From Leeuwenhoekiella parthenopeia (GTDB taxonomy: Bacteria; Bacteroidota; Bacteroidia; Flavobacteriales; Flavobacteriaceae): 64,000 nucleotides of DNA. The notes beneath the pieces were generated by a model that worked only from the letters and a program-made list of their open reading frames with translations, was not told the origin of the DNA and searched no databases. A program made the translations under genes and the position numbers. This document shows positions 1 to 10,033 of the stretch, piece by piece (within the stretch, counting starts at the first letter, position 1; each line of letters starts with the position of its first letter). Location: NCBI RefSeq assembly GCF_020782115.1, contig NZ_JAJGMW010000001.1, positions 124,001 through 188,000 on the forward strand. Reading direction: 5' to 3'.

Positions 1-1612
1 TACGCTCTCCCACGTCTTTTTTATTGTCCGGGTGAATATCATTCCACTCCCCCAAATCAATATTTACGGTCATAGCGGTGTTGGAATTCTTCAGCGCTTT
101 TAGCTGGGCTTCACGCAACTCGGCCCAATTGCTTTCGGAAGGCAGATAAGACACATCCATAAAATTAGGTAATTGCGCATAAATAAATGGTGTTTCAGGC
201 TGGCCTAAAACACTGCGCAAACCCGAAATCAAAGCTGCCATATAGCCTTCGTAAGCCTTTGGATTACCGGTATTGCTTTCGCCCTGATACCACAAGATAC
301 CTTTAACCGGAAGTTGCTTATAAGGTGCGATCATCCCATTGTATAATGCGGTTGGTTCGTTTTGCGGATTGATACGGCGCACGCGCGCTCCGGAATCTCT
401 GTCCACAAAAGCGGAGCGATCAAATGGCTTAAAAACTTCGCCCACTTTATATTGCCAATAGCCTTTTAAATCTACCGTATCCTGCTCGGTAAAAATATAA
501 TAGGGTTTGTCTGGTACAAAACCTCCTTTACCGTTGTAATTGGTGACTTTAATTGTAAAATTATTTTTTCCGGCTTTGAGTAAGGTATCGGGTACCTCAT
601 AGCGGCGTTGCGGATATTGATAGGTTTTGTTCCCCACGAGAACACCATTGATATACACCTCATCGGCATCAACGATGCGGCCCATAAAAAGGCGGGCTTT
701 TTTGCCTATCATAGATTCGGGAATCTCAACTTCCCTGCGGTACCAGACTGTGCCATTAAGGTCTCGTACACCCTGGTCTTCCCAATACCCGGGAATGTTG
801 ATACGGCGCCAGTTTTTAGGCGTAAAATCATTACTATACCACGGCGTACCCATAAGTCCTTTGTCGGTTTCCTCTTCTGCAGATTCTTCCGGTTGAGGAC
901 GGTTTTGACGTTGCGCATTTACAAAAGCCGTGTCTTTATTTTCTTCGATGATTTTTAAGATTTCCGGGTAATCGGTATAGCCTTCCCGCGGAATCCAGGC
1001 CTCAATGGGCGTACCACCCACACTGGCATTGATTAAGCCAATGGGAATCTGGTATTTTTCGTAGATTTTTTTGGCAAAGAAATACGCAACAGCCGAAAAT
1101 GGGCGAATTTCCTCCCCCACTGCTTTTTGCCACTCACCCCCCTCAAGATCTTCCTGAGGTCCTGAGATAGCAGGAGTTGTAGGCACTTTAAAATGTCGGA
1201 TTGCAGGATTATCTGCATTCGCTATTTCTTCCGCGTAGCGCACATCGTGAATATCCAGCTGATGTACCATGTTAGACTGACCGGTGCACAACCAAACATC
1301 ACCAATCAAAATATCATCGATTTCAACACTATTCTTACCAGAAATCACCATTTTGAAGGGTCCGCCGGCTTTCATTTTAGGGAGTTCAATACTCCATCTT
1401 CCGTCTTTAGCGGTGGTGGTTTTATAGGTTTTTCTTTTAAAGGAAAGCATAATTTGTTCGCCGGGATCTGCCCAGCCCCAAACCGGCACTTTAGCATCCC
1501 GTTGCAGCACCATCCCGTCACTTATTAAAACAGGTAATTTAACTTCGGCCTGTACAGAAAAATTCAGGCTGAACATGAAAAGGATGAGTGCGTTTATTCT
1601 TTTGAAAATCAT
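1..1612 (-). CDS. Sialate O-acetylesterase-like SGNH acetylesterase, partial
   Basis: This gene reads leftwards and runs off the window, so its C-terminus is missing; about 537 residues are present. I chose the ATG at 1612 because it gives a clean signal peptide (MIFKRINALILFMFSLNF...) and lies 7 bases after the upstream GH3 stop. A beta-sandwich-like start is followed by the SGNH serine block with GQSNM near residue 115 and a later conserved GGTPIEAWIP segment. Close to the window edge the sequence LGEWNDIHP carries the Asp-x-x-His end of the triad. Family knowledge: such periplasmic esterases remove O-acetyl groups from sugars, and xylan-locus members act on acetylated xylo-oligosaccharides (CE20-type is possible). 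Its pairing with a GH3 in one operon supports an acetyl-xylan role. The family is secure; the exact substrate is inferred. Confidence 0.88.
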   Translation of the reverse strand, partial: MIFKRINALILFMFSLNFSVQAEVKLPVLISDGMVLQRDAKVPVWGWADPGEQIMLSFKRKTYKTTTAKDGRWSIELPKMKAGGPFKMVISGKNSVEIDDILIGDVWLCTGQSNMVHQLDIHDVRYAEEIANADNPAIRHFKVPTTPAISGPQEDLEGGEWQKAVGEEIRPFSAVAYFFAKKIYEKYQIPIGLINASVGGTPIEAWIPREGYTDYPEILKIIEENKDTAFVNAQRQNRPQPEESAEEETDKGLMGTPWYSNDFTPKNWRRINIPGYWEDQGVRDLNGTVWYRREVEIPESMIGKKARLFMGRIVDADEVYINGVLVGNKTYQYPQRRYEVPDTLLKAGKNNFTIKVTNYNGKGGFVPDKPYYIFTEQDTVDLKGYWQYKVGEVFKPFDRSAFVDRDSGARVRRINPQNEPTALYNGMIAPYKQLPVKGILWYQGESNTGNPKAYEGYMAALISGLRSVLGQPETPFIYAQLPNFMDVSYLPSESNWAELREAQLKALKNSNTAMTVNIDLGEWNDIHPDNKKDVGER

Positions 1613-1619
1613 GTTGCTT

Positions 1620-3887
1620 TTAGTTTACTGCAAATTCTATTTCGACCATTTTAGGAGCTCCTAATGCCAAGCTGCGTTTCATAGGGCTTGCACCTCCCAC
1701 ATAAAGCCTAAATGAACCGGGCTCAATAGTTTTAGAACCATCTTCAAGCACAAGCTGAAAGTTTTCGGGCTTGATCTCAAATGTGATTTTTTCGGAGGCT
1801 CCGGGTTCTAATGTAACGCGCTTAGTATTTATAAATTGAAAATTAGGCACGCGCACCGAAGCTTCCAAATCAGAAATATACACCTGTACCACTTCGTCTG
1901 ACTTCACCTTACCGGTGTTAGTCACGGTCACTTCAAGACTCAGACTTTCCTCCTTTGTAACCTCAGTTTTATTTACAACAGCATCACTGTATTCGAACTG
2001 GGTATAATTCAGTCCAAAACCAAACGGATACATAGGCTCCTCGTTCATATACTTATATGTACGCCCTTCCATGGAATAATCTTCGTATGCGGGTAACTGA
2101 TCTAGCGATTTGGGGAAGGTAATAGGTAATCTTCCTGACGGAGAAACATCGCCAAAAAGCACGTCTGCTATCGCTGTGCCGCCTTCTTCACCGGGATACC
2201 ATACAAAAAGTACCGCATCAGCCAGCTCCTGCACCCGCGCCAGGTCAACCGGACTGCCTCCTGTGACAATTGCTATTAGCGGTTTACGGTCCTCAGGATT
2301 TCTATCGGCCATTTCCCGTAAATCTTCTAAATACTGAATTTGATTGGGTGGTAAACCATAGTCTAAACGATCTCCCGCAGTATCTGAATCTATAGAATCA
2401 CCCTCCTCGCCCTGAAGCGTGCTTGAAAGACCCAAAACGACCAGCGTCACGTCGGTGTTTGCCGCATTACCGGTTGCATAGTTAATAGGGTTTCTGGAAT
2501 CTTTGTTCAACATGGCGCCCTGACGGTATTGCAACTGACTGGTAGGACTAATCGCTGCGCTGATACCTTCAAGAATGGTTACCATATTCGAGTTAACACC
2601 GTAATAGTTACCCAGGAGAACTTCTGTACTTGTTGCGTTCGGGCCGGTTAGGAAATATTTTGGCAGGTCTTTTTTAAGCGGAAGAATTCCATTATTCTTT
2701 AAAAGCACAATACTTTTTTGAGCAGTTTCGCGTGCTAAAGCGCGATGTTTCTCACTATTAACCACATCAAGAGAAAGCGCATCGTATTTATTGCTTCCTT
2801 TAGGATCGAATAAGCCCAGCTTGAAACGGGTTTTGAGCAAGAGTGCTAGTTGCTCGTCTATTTCGGCTTCCGTAATTAAACCCTGCTCTACCGCTTCCGG
2901 TAATGCGCTGTAGGTGTCTCCACAATTCAAGCTTACTCCGCTTTTTACTGCCATTGCAGCAGCACCGGCCTTGGAAGGCGCAGTACCGTGACCACCCTGG
3001 CCTTTGGCAACATACAAATCAACAAGAGCTGCACAATCGCTAAGAATATGTCCGTCAAAATTCCATTTTTGTTTTAAAACTTCATCTAGTAAGTATTTAT
3101 TGGTACAGCAAGGTTCGCCGTTAGTACTATTATAGGCACACATAACGGCTTCCACATTCTCATTGACTAAAGCTTCAAATGCCGGTAGATAGGTCTCATA
3201 CATATCTTTTAAAGTCGCAGTAGCATTAAACTCGTGTCGTAACTGCTCAGGACCACTATGAACAGCAAAATGCTTGGCGCAGGCTGCTGTTTTTAGATGA
3301 TCGGGGTCATCACCTTGCAGACCTTTTACAAAAGCAACACCAATCAATGACATCAGATACGGATCTTCACCGTAAGTCTCCTGACCTCTACCCCAACGCG
3401 GATCCCTAAAAATATTGATATTCGGGGTCCAAAACGTGAGACCGTTATAGCGGTTAAAATTTCCCTTTTCGCTGGTGGCATTGTATAAAGCCCGGGCTTC
3501 ATCAGAAATGGCGTTGGAAATTCGATACGCAAGATCTGCATCAAAGGTTGCACCTATGCCTATCGCCTGCGGAAAAACAGTGGCTGCAGAAGCACGCCCA
3601 ACACCGTGAAGGGCTTCATTCCAATAATCGTAAGGCGGTATTCCCAATCGATCGATTGCCGGAGTACTGTTCATCATCTGAGCTGCTTTTTCTTCAAGCG
3701 ATAATCGCGAAATCAAATCTGCTACACGCTCATCTACAGATAAAGAAGTGTCATAAAACGGAAATTCCGGATTTTGAGACTGATTTTTTTCAATCGTTTG
3801 CGTTGATTTACTTTGATCGGTATTACAGGATACTAAAAAGAAGCAGCTAAACAGCATACCAGCCCAAAATTTTGAAACTATTTTCAT
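1620..3887 (-). CDS. GH3 beta-xylosidase/beta-glucosidase lipoprotein
   Basis: A 755-residue GH3 exo-glycosidase. The N-terminus has a lipobox ending at Cys21 (FFLVSC), so it is probably anchored in a membrane. The N-terminal TIM-barrel domain carries the KHFAVHSGPE and LSDCAA motifs; Asp284 in SDC is the expected nucleophile. The C-terminal alpha/beta sandwich and fibronectin-III-like domain (from about residue 640) follow. The SDC form of the nucleophile motif and the RDPRWGRGQETYGEDP block resemble plant/bacterial beta-xylosidase and alpha-arabinofuranosidase GH3 members rather than classic cellobiases. It is first in a leftward operon with the acetylesterase, and divergent from SusC1 over a 619-base gap with shared operator-like sequences. 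Role inferred: trimming xylo-oligosaccharides to xylose. Confidence 0.93.
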   Translation of the reverse strand: MKIVSKFWAGMLFSCFFLVSCNTDQSKSTQTIEKNQSQNPEFPFYDTSLSVDERVADLISRLSLEEKAAQMMNSTPAIDRLGIPPYDYWNEALHGVGRASAATVFPQAIGIGATFDADLAYRISNAISDEARALYNATSEKGNFNRYNGLTFWTPNINIFRDPRWGRGQETYGEDPYLMSLIGVAFVKGLQGDDPDHLKTAACAKHFAVHSGPEQLRHEFNATATLKDMYETYLPAFEALVNENVEAVMCAYNSTNGEPCCTNKYLLDEVLKQKWNFDGHILSDCAALVDLYVAKGQGGHGTAPSKAGAAAMAVKSGVSLNCGDTYSALPEAVEQGLITEAEIDEQLALLLKTRFKLGLFDPKGSNKYDALSLDVVNSEKHRALARETAQKSIVLLKNNGILPLKKDLPKYFLTGPNATSTEVLLGNYYGVNSNMVTILEGISAAISPTSQLQYRQGAMLNKDSRNPINYATGNAANTDVTLVVLGLSSTLQGEEGDSIDSDTAGDRLDYGLPPNQIQYLEDLREMADRNPEDRKPLIAIVTGGSPVDLARVQELADAVLFVWYPGEEGGTAIADVLFGDVSPSGRLPITFPKSLDQLPAYEDYSMEGRTYKYMNEEPMYPFGFGLNYTQFEYSDAVVNKTEVTKEESLSLEVTVTNTGKVKSDEVVQVYISDLEASVRVPNFQFINTKRVTLEPGASEKITFEIKPENFQLVLEDGSKTIEPGSFRLYVGGASPMKRSLALGAPKMVEIEFAVN

Positions 3888-3928
3888 ATAAAATGGAATT
3901 TAAAGACACCCCAACAGCTGAGGAAAAC

Positions 3929-3968
3929 GAAATTTAAGGATCACGAATGATTTTACGCAATCGGTTGC
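3929..3968 (-). promoter_or_regulatory. Predicted promoter of GH3-esterase operon with overlapping operator
   Basis: On the minus strand TAAATTTC (3936-3929) matches 7 of 8 bases of TAnnTTTG, and TTG (3960-3958) lies 21 bases upstream, a fit to the Bacteroidota promoter pattern. The near-palindrome GCAATCGGTTGC (3957-3968) covers the -33 element. This placement would suit a repressor. The GH3 start is about 40 bases downstream. Confidence 0.5.
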
Positions 3969-4280
3969 AAACTAAAAATAATTTAGCACTCTACCATCAT
4001 TTTTAAAGACTTAATGGTATTTAGGCAGAAAATACTGAATAAATAAGCTAAACCGCCCTGGAATGAAATCAGTTCATTCCTGAAACATACAAATGAGGGC
4101 TTGAAAAAAATAAAAAAGTAACGCTCTAAAAGAAAGACATTTTGAAATAATTGACGTTTTCCAAATTTTTCAATTGAGCAATTTAAAAATAAACAGAGAA
4201 TACAATCAAGCACTTAAGCTCTGAATATAAGCCCACTACTGCATATTTTTAATCTAAAAAATATCTTAACAAAAAATTAC

Positions 4281-4319
4281 GCAATCGGTTGTTTGATATA
4301 GGAGATTTATATACATTTG
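4281..4319 (+). promoter_or_regulatory. Predicted SusC1 promoter with overlapping operator
   Basis: TACATTTG (4312-4319) is a perfect TAnnTTTG element and TTG (4289-4291) sits 20 bases upstream. The second copy of the operator-like sequence, GCAATCGGTTGT at 4281-4292, covers the -33 TTG, exactly as in the divergent GH3 promoter. Both copies share the 13-mer ACGCAATCGGTTG in the same orientation (3955-3967 and 4279-4291). The resulting leader to SusC1 would be about 180 bases, unusually long. A weaker relative, AAATCGATTG, lies in that leader at 4404-4413. The remainder of the 3888-4506 gap is AT-rich, with no convincing gene. Confidence 0.55.
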
Positions 4320-4506
4320 AAAACAATACATATAGTACTTAAGACAATAAGAGTCATTTGTACGTTTTAAATCACTAATCGTTGAGCTTTTTACGACGTA
4401 GCGAAATCGATTGAGTTTAAAAGTAAAGACTTACTCAAGTTCTATGTGTAGGCATCACCAATTCAAAATAACTCGAATGACTAATTAATTCAAACAACTA
4501 AGTTTT

Positions 4507-7500
4507 ATGAAAAGCGTTTTACTTTTTCAGAAGAAAATTCTCAGGTACCTTGGGCTATTCTTCTTAAGTGTATTTTTCTGTTCAGGAATTTATGCACAAT
4601 CAACAATTACGGGTACAGTAAGCGATGGTAATGGGCCGATACCGGGCGCAAACGTTATCGTCAAAGGAACCAATAATGGAGCTGTAACCGATTTTGATGG
4701 CAATTACACACTAAATAATGTACCGGGAGATGCTATTCTGGTATTTAGTTTTGTGGGCTATGAGGCTCAGGAAGTACCCGTAAATAGCAGGACTCAGGTT
4801 AATGCAACGCTGGAGAATGATTTGGAATCTCTAAATGAAGTGGTTGTAATAGGTTATGGCACGCAATCACGGGAATCTGTAACAGGTTCGGTTGTCTCCA
4901 TTAAAGGAGACGAACTTAATGAGGTTCAATCTGCTAACTTTCAACAGGCATTACAAGGTAGGGCTGCTGGTGTGCAAATTCAAACAACAAGCACACGTCC
5001 TGGTGCAGCTCCTCAGATTAGGATTAGAGGTGTGCGTTCTCTCTCTGGGGATAATAATCCATTAATCGTCCTCAATGGCATTCCCTTTTCAGGAAGTTTA
5101 AATGACATAAACGTCAATGACATTGCAAGTCTTGATATCCTTAAAGACGCTTCTGCAACCGCTATTTACGGTTCAAGAGGTGCGAATGGAGTTATACTTA
5201 TTGAAACTAAAACCGGAAGAAAGGGTCAGAAAGCAAGAATATCTATAAATTCATATTATGCAACTAAAGAGGTATTTAGCAAATTCCCGATGATGAATGC
5301 GGCAGAGCTCACTCAATTGCGAGCTGATGTTGCCGCAAATAACGGTGGGACTCCCATTTTTGAGATTGGCGGAGATGAGGATCTTGCAAATGATACAGAT
5401 TGGCAGGACTTATTGTATGGGTCTGGAATGCAAACAAGTCAGGATTTTAACATCTCGGGCGGATCTGAAAAAGGCGCCTACGGTTTTGGTATGGGCTATT
5501 TTAAAGAAACCTCTGTACTTCCCGGAGACAAATTTGAAAGATATTCTCTAACTGCAAACGTAGATCAGGAAGTGGGTGCATTTCGATTTGGACTAAATTC
5601 AATTATGAATTTCAGTAAAGCAAGTAGCATTGTGGGGCCTAACCTGGGAGCCTCACCACTGTTAAGTCCTTTCGATGAAAATGGTGACTTTCTTGAGTCG
5701 GTACGGCTCCGAACTTCAGCAGACCAGCTCTGGATCCCCACACGGAATGAAATTAATCGCATTGGAGAAAGAAGAACAAACGATCAATTAGATTTTGGGA
5801 CATACAATAACATTTTTGCTGAAGTTAATATTCCCGGTATCGAAGGTCTTAAGTATCGTTTAAATCTAGGTTTAAATTTACGCACTAGCAGAGATGGTAA
5901 CTTTACCGGTCAGGGTGTATTCAATTTTAACCCGACCAGTCCTTCTAATGCAAGTTACGACACGGGAATGACTCGAGATTATGTGATTGAAAATCAGATA
6001 TTATACGATAGAACCTTTGCTGATAAGCATAAAGTGAATTTTGTTGGACTTTTCTCTTCTCAAAAAACCGAAATTGAAAGTTCCGGGATAGGAGTCCAAA
6101 ATTTATTTAACGAAAAATTCCTTTTTTACAATCTAGACGCATCTTTAGCTGAAGACATTACCCGATACGGCACAAACTTTACAGAATATGGCTTATTATC
6201 CTATATGGGTAGAGTGCTCTATCAATATGACAATCGTTACTTATTTACAGCAACGTTAAGAGCTGATGGCTCATCAAGACTGGCTCCTGGATACAAATGG
6301 GTTACTTATCCCGCAGTTTCACTAGGTTGGAATATTGCCAATGAATCTTTTATGAGCGATGTTAAATTCATAAATCAATTAAAATTAAGAGCCGGATACG
6401 GTGAGACTTCTAATCAAGCTATAGCGCCTTATTCAACACAAGGAAACTTAGGAACAAGAAATTACAACTTTGGAAGCACATTTGCCACAGGATATTTTGT
6501 TTCTCTATTACCAAACCCAACATTGGGTTGGGAATTTTCAGAAACCTATAATTATGGTTTAGATTTTTCCATATTCAATAGCAGATTATCGGGTACCGTA
6601 GAATATTATCTAACTAAAACTAATGATATTTTATATACACTTGGTTTACCCCCCACATCTGGAGTTAATAATGTTAGAAGCAATATTGGTTCAACCGAAA
6701 ATAAAGGAATTGAAATATCCCTTAATGGTACAATCATAGATACTCCAGATTTCACCTGGGACGCAGGCCTCAATTTGTATTCTAACAGAAATGAGATTAC
6801 CTCACTGGCAACAGGAGAGGATCAGAACGTAAATTCCTTATGGTTTGTAGGAAGTCCCATCAATGTAATTTTTGACTATGATAGAATCGGCCTCTGGAAT
6901 GAATCTGACCCTGACTACCAGTTTATTAGCCAATATGAACCCGGTGATAATAATCCGGGAATGATAAAAGTACGATATACTGGTGAATTTAATGAAGATG
7001 GTTCTCCAGTGCGTGCTATAGGACCCGATGATCGAATTATAATTGACCCAACACCAGATTTTCAGGGTGGTTTTAATACCCGAATTGCTTATAAAAATTT
7101 CGACTTAAGTGCTGTCGGAACATTTCAGAAGGGTGGTATTGTTGTAAGTACATTATATAGTTCAAACGGATACCTAAATTTATTGACCGGAAGAAGTAAT
7201 AACGTTCGTGTAGATTACTGGACTCCTGAAAATACAGATGCTAAATATCCTGCCCCTGGAGGTGTTCAAAGTGGTGATAATCAAAAATACGCGAGCACTC
7301 TAGGTTATTTTGATGGATCATTTTTAAGGTTTAGAACTATTACTTTCGGATACAATTTTGAGCAAAATTTATTAGACAAACTCGGAATTCAAAACCTACG
7401 GGTCTATGCTACAGCTCAAAATCCGTTTGTATTTTTCTCAGATTTTAAAAAGGAATCAGGTCTGGATCCGGAAACAAACTCAGGAATTAATGGAGACGGT

Positions 7501-7614
7501 ACCCGTCAAAATGTTGCGGTCAACACAGCGCAAATTTCAACCGGAATACCAACAATTGGTTCTAATGCCCCTACAACTCGTAATTACTTATTAGGATTAA
7601 ATATCTCATTTTAA
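4507..7614 (+). CDS. SusC-family TonB-dependent outer-membrane transporter, pair 1
   Basis: A 1035-residue SusC-type transporter that imports oligosaccharides through the outer membrane using TonB energy. A signal peptide (to about residue 31, ...GIYAQ) precedes a carboxypeptidase-regulatory-like domain (TGTVSDGNGPIPGANVIVKG), the plug (VVVIGYGTQSRESVTGSV; RGVRSLSGDNNPLIVLNGIP; LKDASATAIYGSRGANGV) and a beta-barrel ending in aromatic YLLGLNISF. ATG at 4507 gives the signal peptide directly. SusD1 follows after 11 bases. The pair is encoded between the GH3-esterase operon and the esterase/GH43 operon, so arabinoxylan-type oligosaccharides are the likely cargo. Confidence 0.96.
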   Translation: MKSVLLFQKKILRYLGLFFLSVFFCSGIYAQSTITGTVSDGNGPIPGANVIVKGTNNGAVTDFDGNYTLNNVPGDAILVFSFVGYEAQEVPVNSRTQVNATLENDLESLNEVVVIGYGTQSRESVTGSVVSIKGDELNEVQSANFQQALQGRAAGVQIQTTSTRPGAAPQIRIRGVRSLSGDNNPLIVLNGIPFSGSLNDINVNDIASLDILKDASATAIYGSRGANGVILIETKTGRKGQKARISINSYYATKEVFSKFPMMNAAELTQLRADVAANNGGTPIFEIGGDEDLANDTDWQDLLYGSGMQTSQDFNISGGSEKGAYGFGMGYFKETSVLPGDKFERYSLTANVDQEVGAFRFGLNSIMNFSKASSIVGPNLGASPLLSPFDENGDFLESVRLRTSADQLWIPTRNEINRIGERRTNDQLDFGTYNNIFAEVNIPGIEGLKYRLNLGLNLRTSRDGNFTGQGVFNFNPTSPSNASYDTGMTRDYVIENQILYDRTFADKHKVNFVGLFSSQKTEIESSGIGVQNLFNEKFLFYNLDASLAEDITRYGTNFTEYGLLSYMGRVLYQYDNRYLFTATLRADGSSRLAPGYKWVTYPAVSLGWNIANESFMSDVKFINQLKLRAGYGETSNQAIAPYSTQGNLGTRNYNFGSTFATGYFVSLLPNPTLGWEFSETYNYGLDFSIFNSRLSGTVEYYLTKTNDILYTLGLPPTSGVNNVRSNIGSTENKGIEISLNGTIIDTPDFTWDAGLNLYSNRNEITSLATGEDQNVNSLWFVGSPINVIFDYDRIGLWNESDPDYQFISQYEPGDNNPGMIKVRYTGEFNEDGSPVRAIGPDDRIIIDPTPDFQGGFNTRIAYKNFDLSAVGTFQKGGIVVSTLYSSNGYLNLLTGRSNNVRVDYWTPENTDAKYPAPGGVQSGDNQKYASTLGYFDGSFLRFRTITFGYNFEQNLLDKLGIQNLRVYATAQNPFVFFSDFKKESGLDPETNSGINGDGTRQNVAVNTAQISTGIPTIGSNAPTTRNYLLGLNISF

Positions 7615-7625
7615 TAAATATTGAC

Positions 7626-9554
7626 ATGAAAAAAAATAAATTAACACATTTCAAGTCTATTCTTATTCTAGGCATCCTAGTGATTATGGGATCTTGCTCA
7701 GAAGAATTTGTCTTGGAAGAAACGCCTAGAAGTTCTTTTACTCCAGACTTCTTTAGAACAGAATTAGGAGTTCAAGGAGGTATAACCTATTTGTACTCAA
7801 ACTTAAGATACTTATATGGTGATGCTTATTTTTTGAACGCTACTGAAACAGGAACAGATGAATATGTTGCCGCTCAGAGTGCAGATAATAATTTTCTGGA
7901 TTATGATTTAGCAGGTAGAGGTGACCTAAACTCTGATAGTGGATTTTCAGTAGGTGCTGTTTGGGGAAACTCTTTTCCGGCCATTAATACAGCAAGTGGT
8001 ATAATTGAAAATGCAGAAGCTGTAGGTTTAGACAATTCTTTAATCGCTGAAGCACGTTTTTTTAGAGCTTTCTATTACTTCTTACTTGTTCAAACTCATG
8101 GAGGTGTACCACTTGACTTAGGTGCAGGAGAACTGAAGTTTAACAATTCTGCAGCGAGAACATCAGTACGTAATACTGTACCAGAGGTATATACCAAAGC
8201 CGTAATACCTGATTTAATAACAGCAGTTAATGATTTACCCGAAACCCCAAGATTAACGGGTACCTTAACAAAAAATGTTGCTCGACTTTATCTTGCAAAG
8301 GCTTACCTTACTTATGCCTGGTGGTTACAAAACCCCAATAACATTCCAACTTATCCGGAAGCTCCGCGTACAGACCCTGATGGTCGCGATGCTGCATATT
8401 ATTTTCAACAAGCTTACAACGTAGCAGTACAGGGAGTTGATAATCCTGGCCCTTATAGACTACTTGACTATTTTTATGATGTGCACGTTGCTACAAACGA
8501 TCGACATAGTGAAATGATGCTTTATGCAGATCGTACAGAAGAAAGTCAAATATACAATGGAGCAGATATAAATTTTAGCGGAACCGGTGGAGGTGCGAAT
8601 ACTGCTGTTTGGATGGTTACCTCTAACTACACTACAATTAATGTTGACGGAGTGCCAGCTGTTCAACGTGAAGCAGCACAAAGTTATGGACGTCCCTGGA
8701 CTCGTATGGCTCCTCCAATTGAAGTTCTTACCGAAACATTTGATGATAAGGATCTAGATTCTCGCTACGACGGAACATTTGTCACCAGTTATCGAGGTAA
8801 TTGGGATAAAGGAGGGTCAACAGCTGAAACGCTCACAGCCGCTAACGGAATAGAAATTGCTCCAGGAGATGCTGTAATTTCCTTTTTAGATGAATACAAC
8901 CCTGATGTGCAATATGTAAATGGTGCTAACATTGGCGGTGGAGTTCTTCCTGGAAGATCAGATTATGTAATAAACCCTAATGAAATAAACAGAAGGTTTT
9001 ATCCCGGCTTGTGGAAGTTAGGAACTTACCGCACAGATAATGCAGGAGGCCTAGGCTCACCAAACGGAGCCATTACAAGACCTTTCCCAATAGCCAAATT
9101 TTCGGAGTTCTATTTCGTTGCCGCCGAAGCTGCTGTTAAAGGCGCAGCTACCCAGGCCGGTAAATCTGCACGCCAATTGATCAACGTGATACGTGCCCGT
9201 GCCGGAAAGTGGAGATTTGACAATGGAGAACAGGAAGTGCGTATGGAAGATAATAGTGCTACACTGGTAGCTAATACTCCTGCCACGATAACTATTGATT
9301 ATATCCTTCAGGAGCGTTCCCGCGAATACTTTGGCGAAGGATATCGCTGGTATGATCTGGTACGTACGCAAAAATGGGCAGAATTTGCCGCATCATATAC
9401 TATAGCTGGTGATAATGCTACAGATCATAACCCGCAGGTAATCAATAGAACAATTGAACCTTACCATTATTTAAGGCCTATACCTCAAGGCCAATTAGAT
9501 AACATGGATCTTTCTGCAGCCGAAAAAGCTGCTTACCAAAACCCAGGCTATTAA
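7626..9554 (+). CDS. SusD-family surface glycan-binding lipoprotein, pair 1
   Basis: A 642-residue SusD/RagB-type lipoprotein with a lipobox (VIMGSC, Cys about 24) that forms the lid of SusC1 and binds glycan at the cell surface. The N-terminal SusD-like helical region (EARFFRAFYYFLLVQTHGG) and the C-terminal RagB/SusD motif (IDYILQERSREYFGEGYRWYDL; HYLRPIPQGQLDN; ending QNPGY) are clear. It is longer than the usual 480-560 residues, with an expanded central segment. It is the last gene of the SusC1-SusD1 unit: a strong terminator begins about 25 bases after its stop. Confidence 0.95.
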   Translation: MKKNKLTHFKSILILGILVIMGSCSEEFVLEETPRSSFTPDFFRTELGVQGGITYLYSNLRYLYGDAYFLNATETGTDEYVAAQSADNNFLDYDLAGRGDLNSDSGFSVGAVWGNSFPAINTASGIIENAEAVGLDNSLIAEARFFRAFYYFLLVQTHGGVPLDLGAGELKFNNSAARTSVRNTVPEVYTKAVIPDLITAVNDLPETPRLTGTLTKNVARLYLAKAYLTYAWWLQNPNNIPTYPEAPRTDPDGRDAAYYFQQAYNVAVQGVDNPGPYRLLDYFYDVHVATNDRHSEMMLYADRTEESQIYNGADINFSGTGGGANTAVWMVTSNYTTINVDGVPAVQREAAQSYGRPWTRMAPPIEVLTETFDDKDLDSRYDGTFVTSYRGNWDKGGSTAETLTAANGIEIAPGDAVISFLDEYNPDVQYVNGANIGGGVLPGRSDYVINPNEINRRFYPGLWKLGTYRTDNAGGLGSPNGAITRPFPIAKFSEFYFVAAEAAVKGAATQAGKSARQLINVIRARAGKWRFDNGEQEVRMEDNSATLVANTPATITIDYILQERSREYFGEGYRWYDLVRTQKWAEFAASYTIAGDNATDHNPQVINRTIEPYHYLRPIPQGQLDNMDLSAAEKAAYQNPGY

Positions 9555-9579
9555 TTTCAAAGTAAGAGTTTGAAATAGC

Positions 9580-9618
9580 AACTGCCCAAAAGCTTTACAA
9601 CTTTTGGGCAGTTTTTTT
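9580..9618 (+). terminator. Rho-independent terminator after SusD1
   Basis: A perfect 13-bp stem (AACTGCCCAAAAG at 9580-9592 with its complement at 9601-9613), an 8-base loop and an immediate T run. It closes the SusC1-SusD1 unit. Confidence 0.93.
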
Positions 9619-9983
9619 ATGCCTAATGTGCACTTGAAATTTTACTTGAAAAACTCAAATGGTATTATTTCACTTCAACTAAATAAACGGGTACATTAGC
9701 GTTTTCAGGCAAGTAGGTATTTTTCTACTCGAATTTTGAGGATTGCTTTAAAAAATATCCATCATTTCAAAACCTGATTCTTGAAAATATAATTTGGAAA
9801 TAAGAAGCTTAATGCTACGAGTAACTAACTCTTACGACGGAAAGGTTCTATTCAAAAGATTTATAATACCCGATCTTAGCTGTTTTAACCCTTTACAATC
9901 GAAAGCAAGCTTACTTAAAGCTATAACTAACAAAATGTTTACTCAGTTTTTAAATTATAATCAAACCCTTAAATAGTATCCAA
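9619..9983. other. Non-coding gap between convergent units
   Basis: An AT-rich stretch between two terminators. The only reading frame of note (9794-9976, 60 codons) has no recognisable similarity or start context and is probably chance. No repeat or RNA gene was seen. Confidence 0.6.
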
Positions 9984-10009
9984 TAAAAAAGAGGCCCGAA
10001 GGCCTCTTT
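9984..10009 (-). terminator. Rho-independent terminator of the nine-gene xylan operon
   Basis: Read on the minus strand, a 9-bp stem (AAAGAGGCC / GGCCTCTTT, 9988-9996 and 10001-10009) closes on a very stable UUCG tetraloop, followed by a T run (complement of the A run 9985-9990). It lies 25 bases beyond the last GH43 stop and ends the leftward operon. Confidence 0.93.
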
Positions 10010-10033
10010 CATCTTACTTTCATATAAAAATAT

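Noticed and set aside
1193-1528. A 111-codon plus-strand open frame near the left edge
   Set aside because: It is antisense to the SGNH esterase, which is well supported on the other strand.
3983-4213. A 76-codon minus-strand open frame in the divergent promoter region
   Set aside because: Low-complexity hydrophobic and aromatic content, no recognisable family, and it occupies the regulatory gap.
9794-9976. Small 60-codon gene between the two terminators
   Set aside because: No signal, domain or promoter; likely chance in AT-rich sequence.
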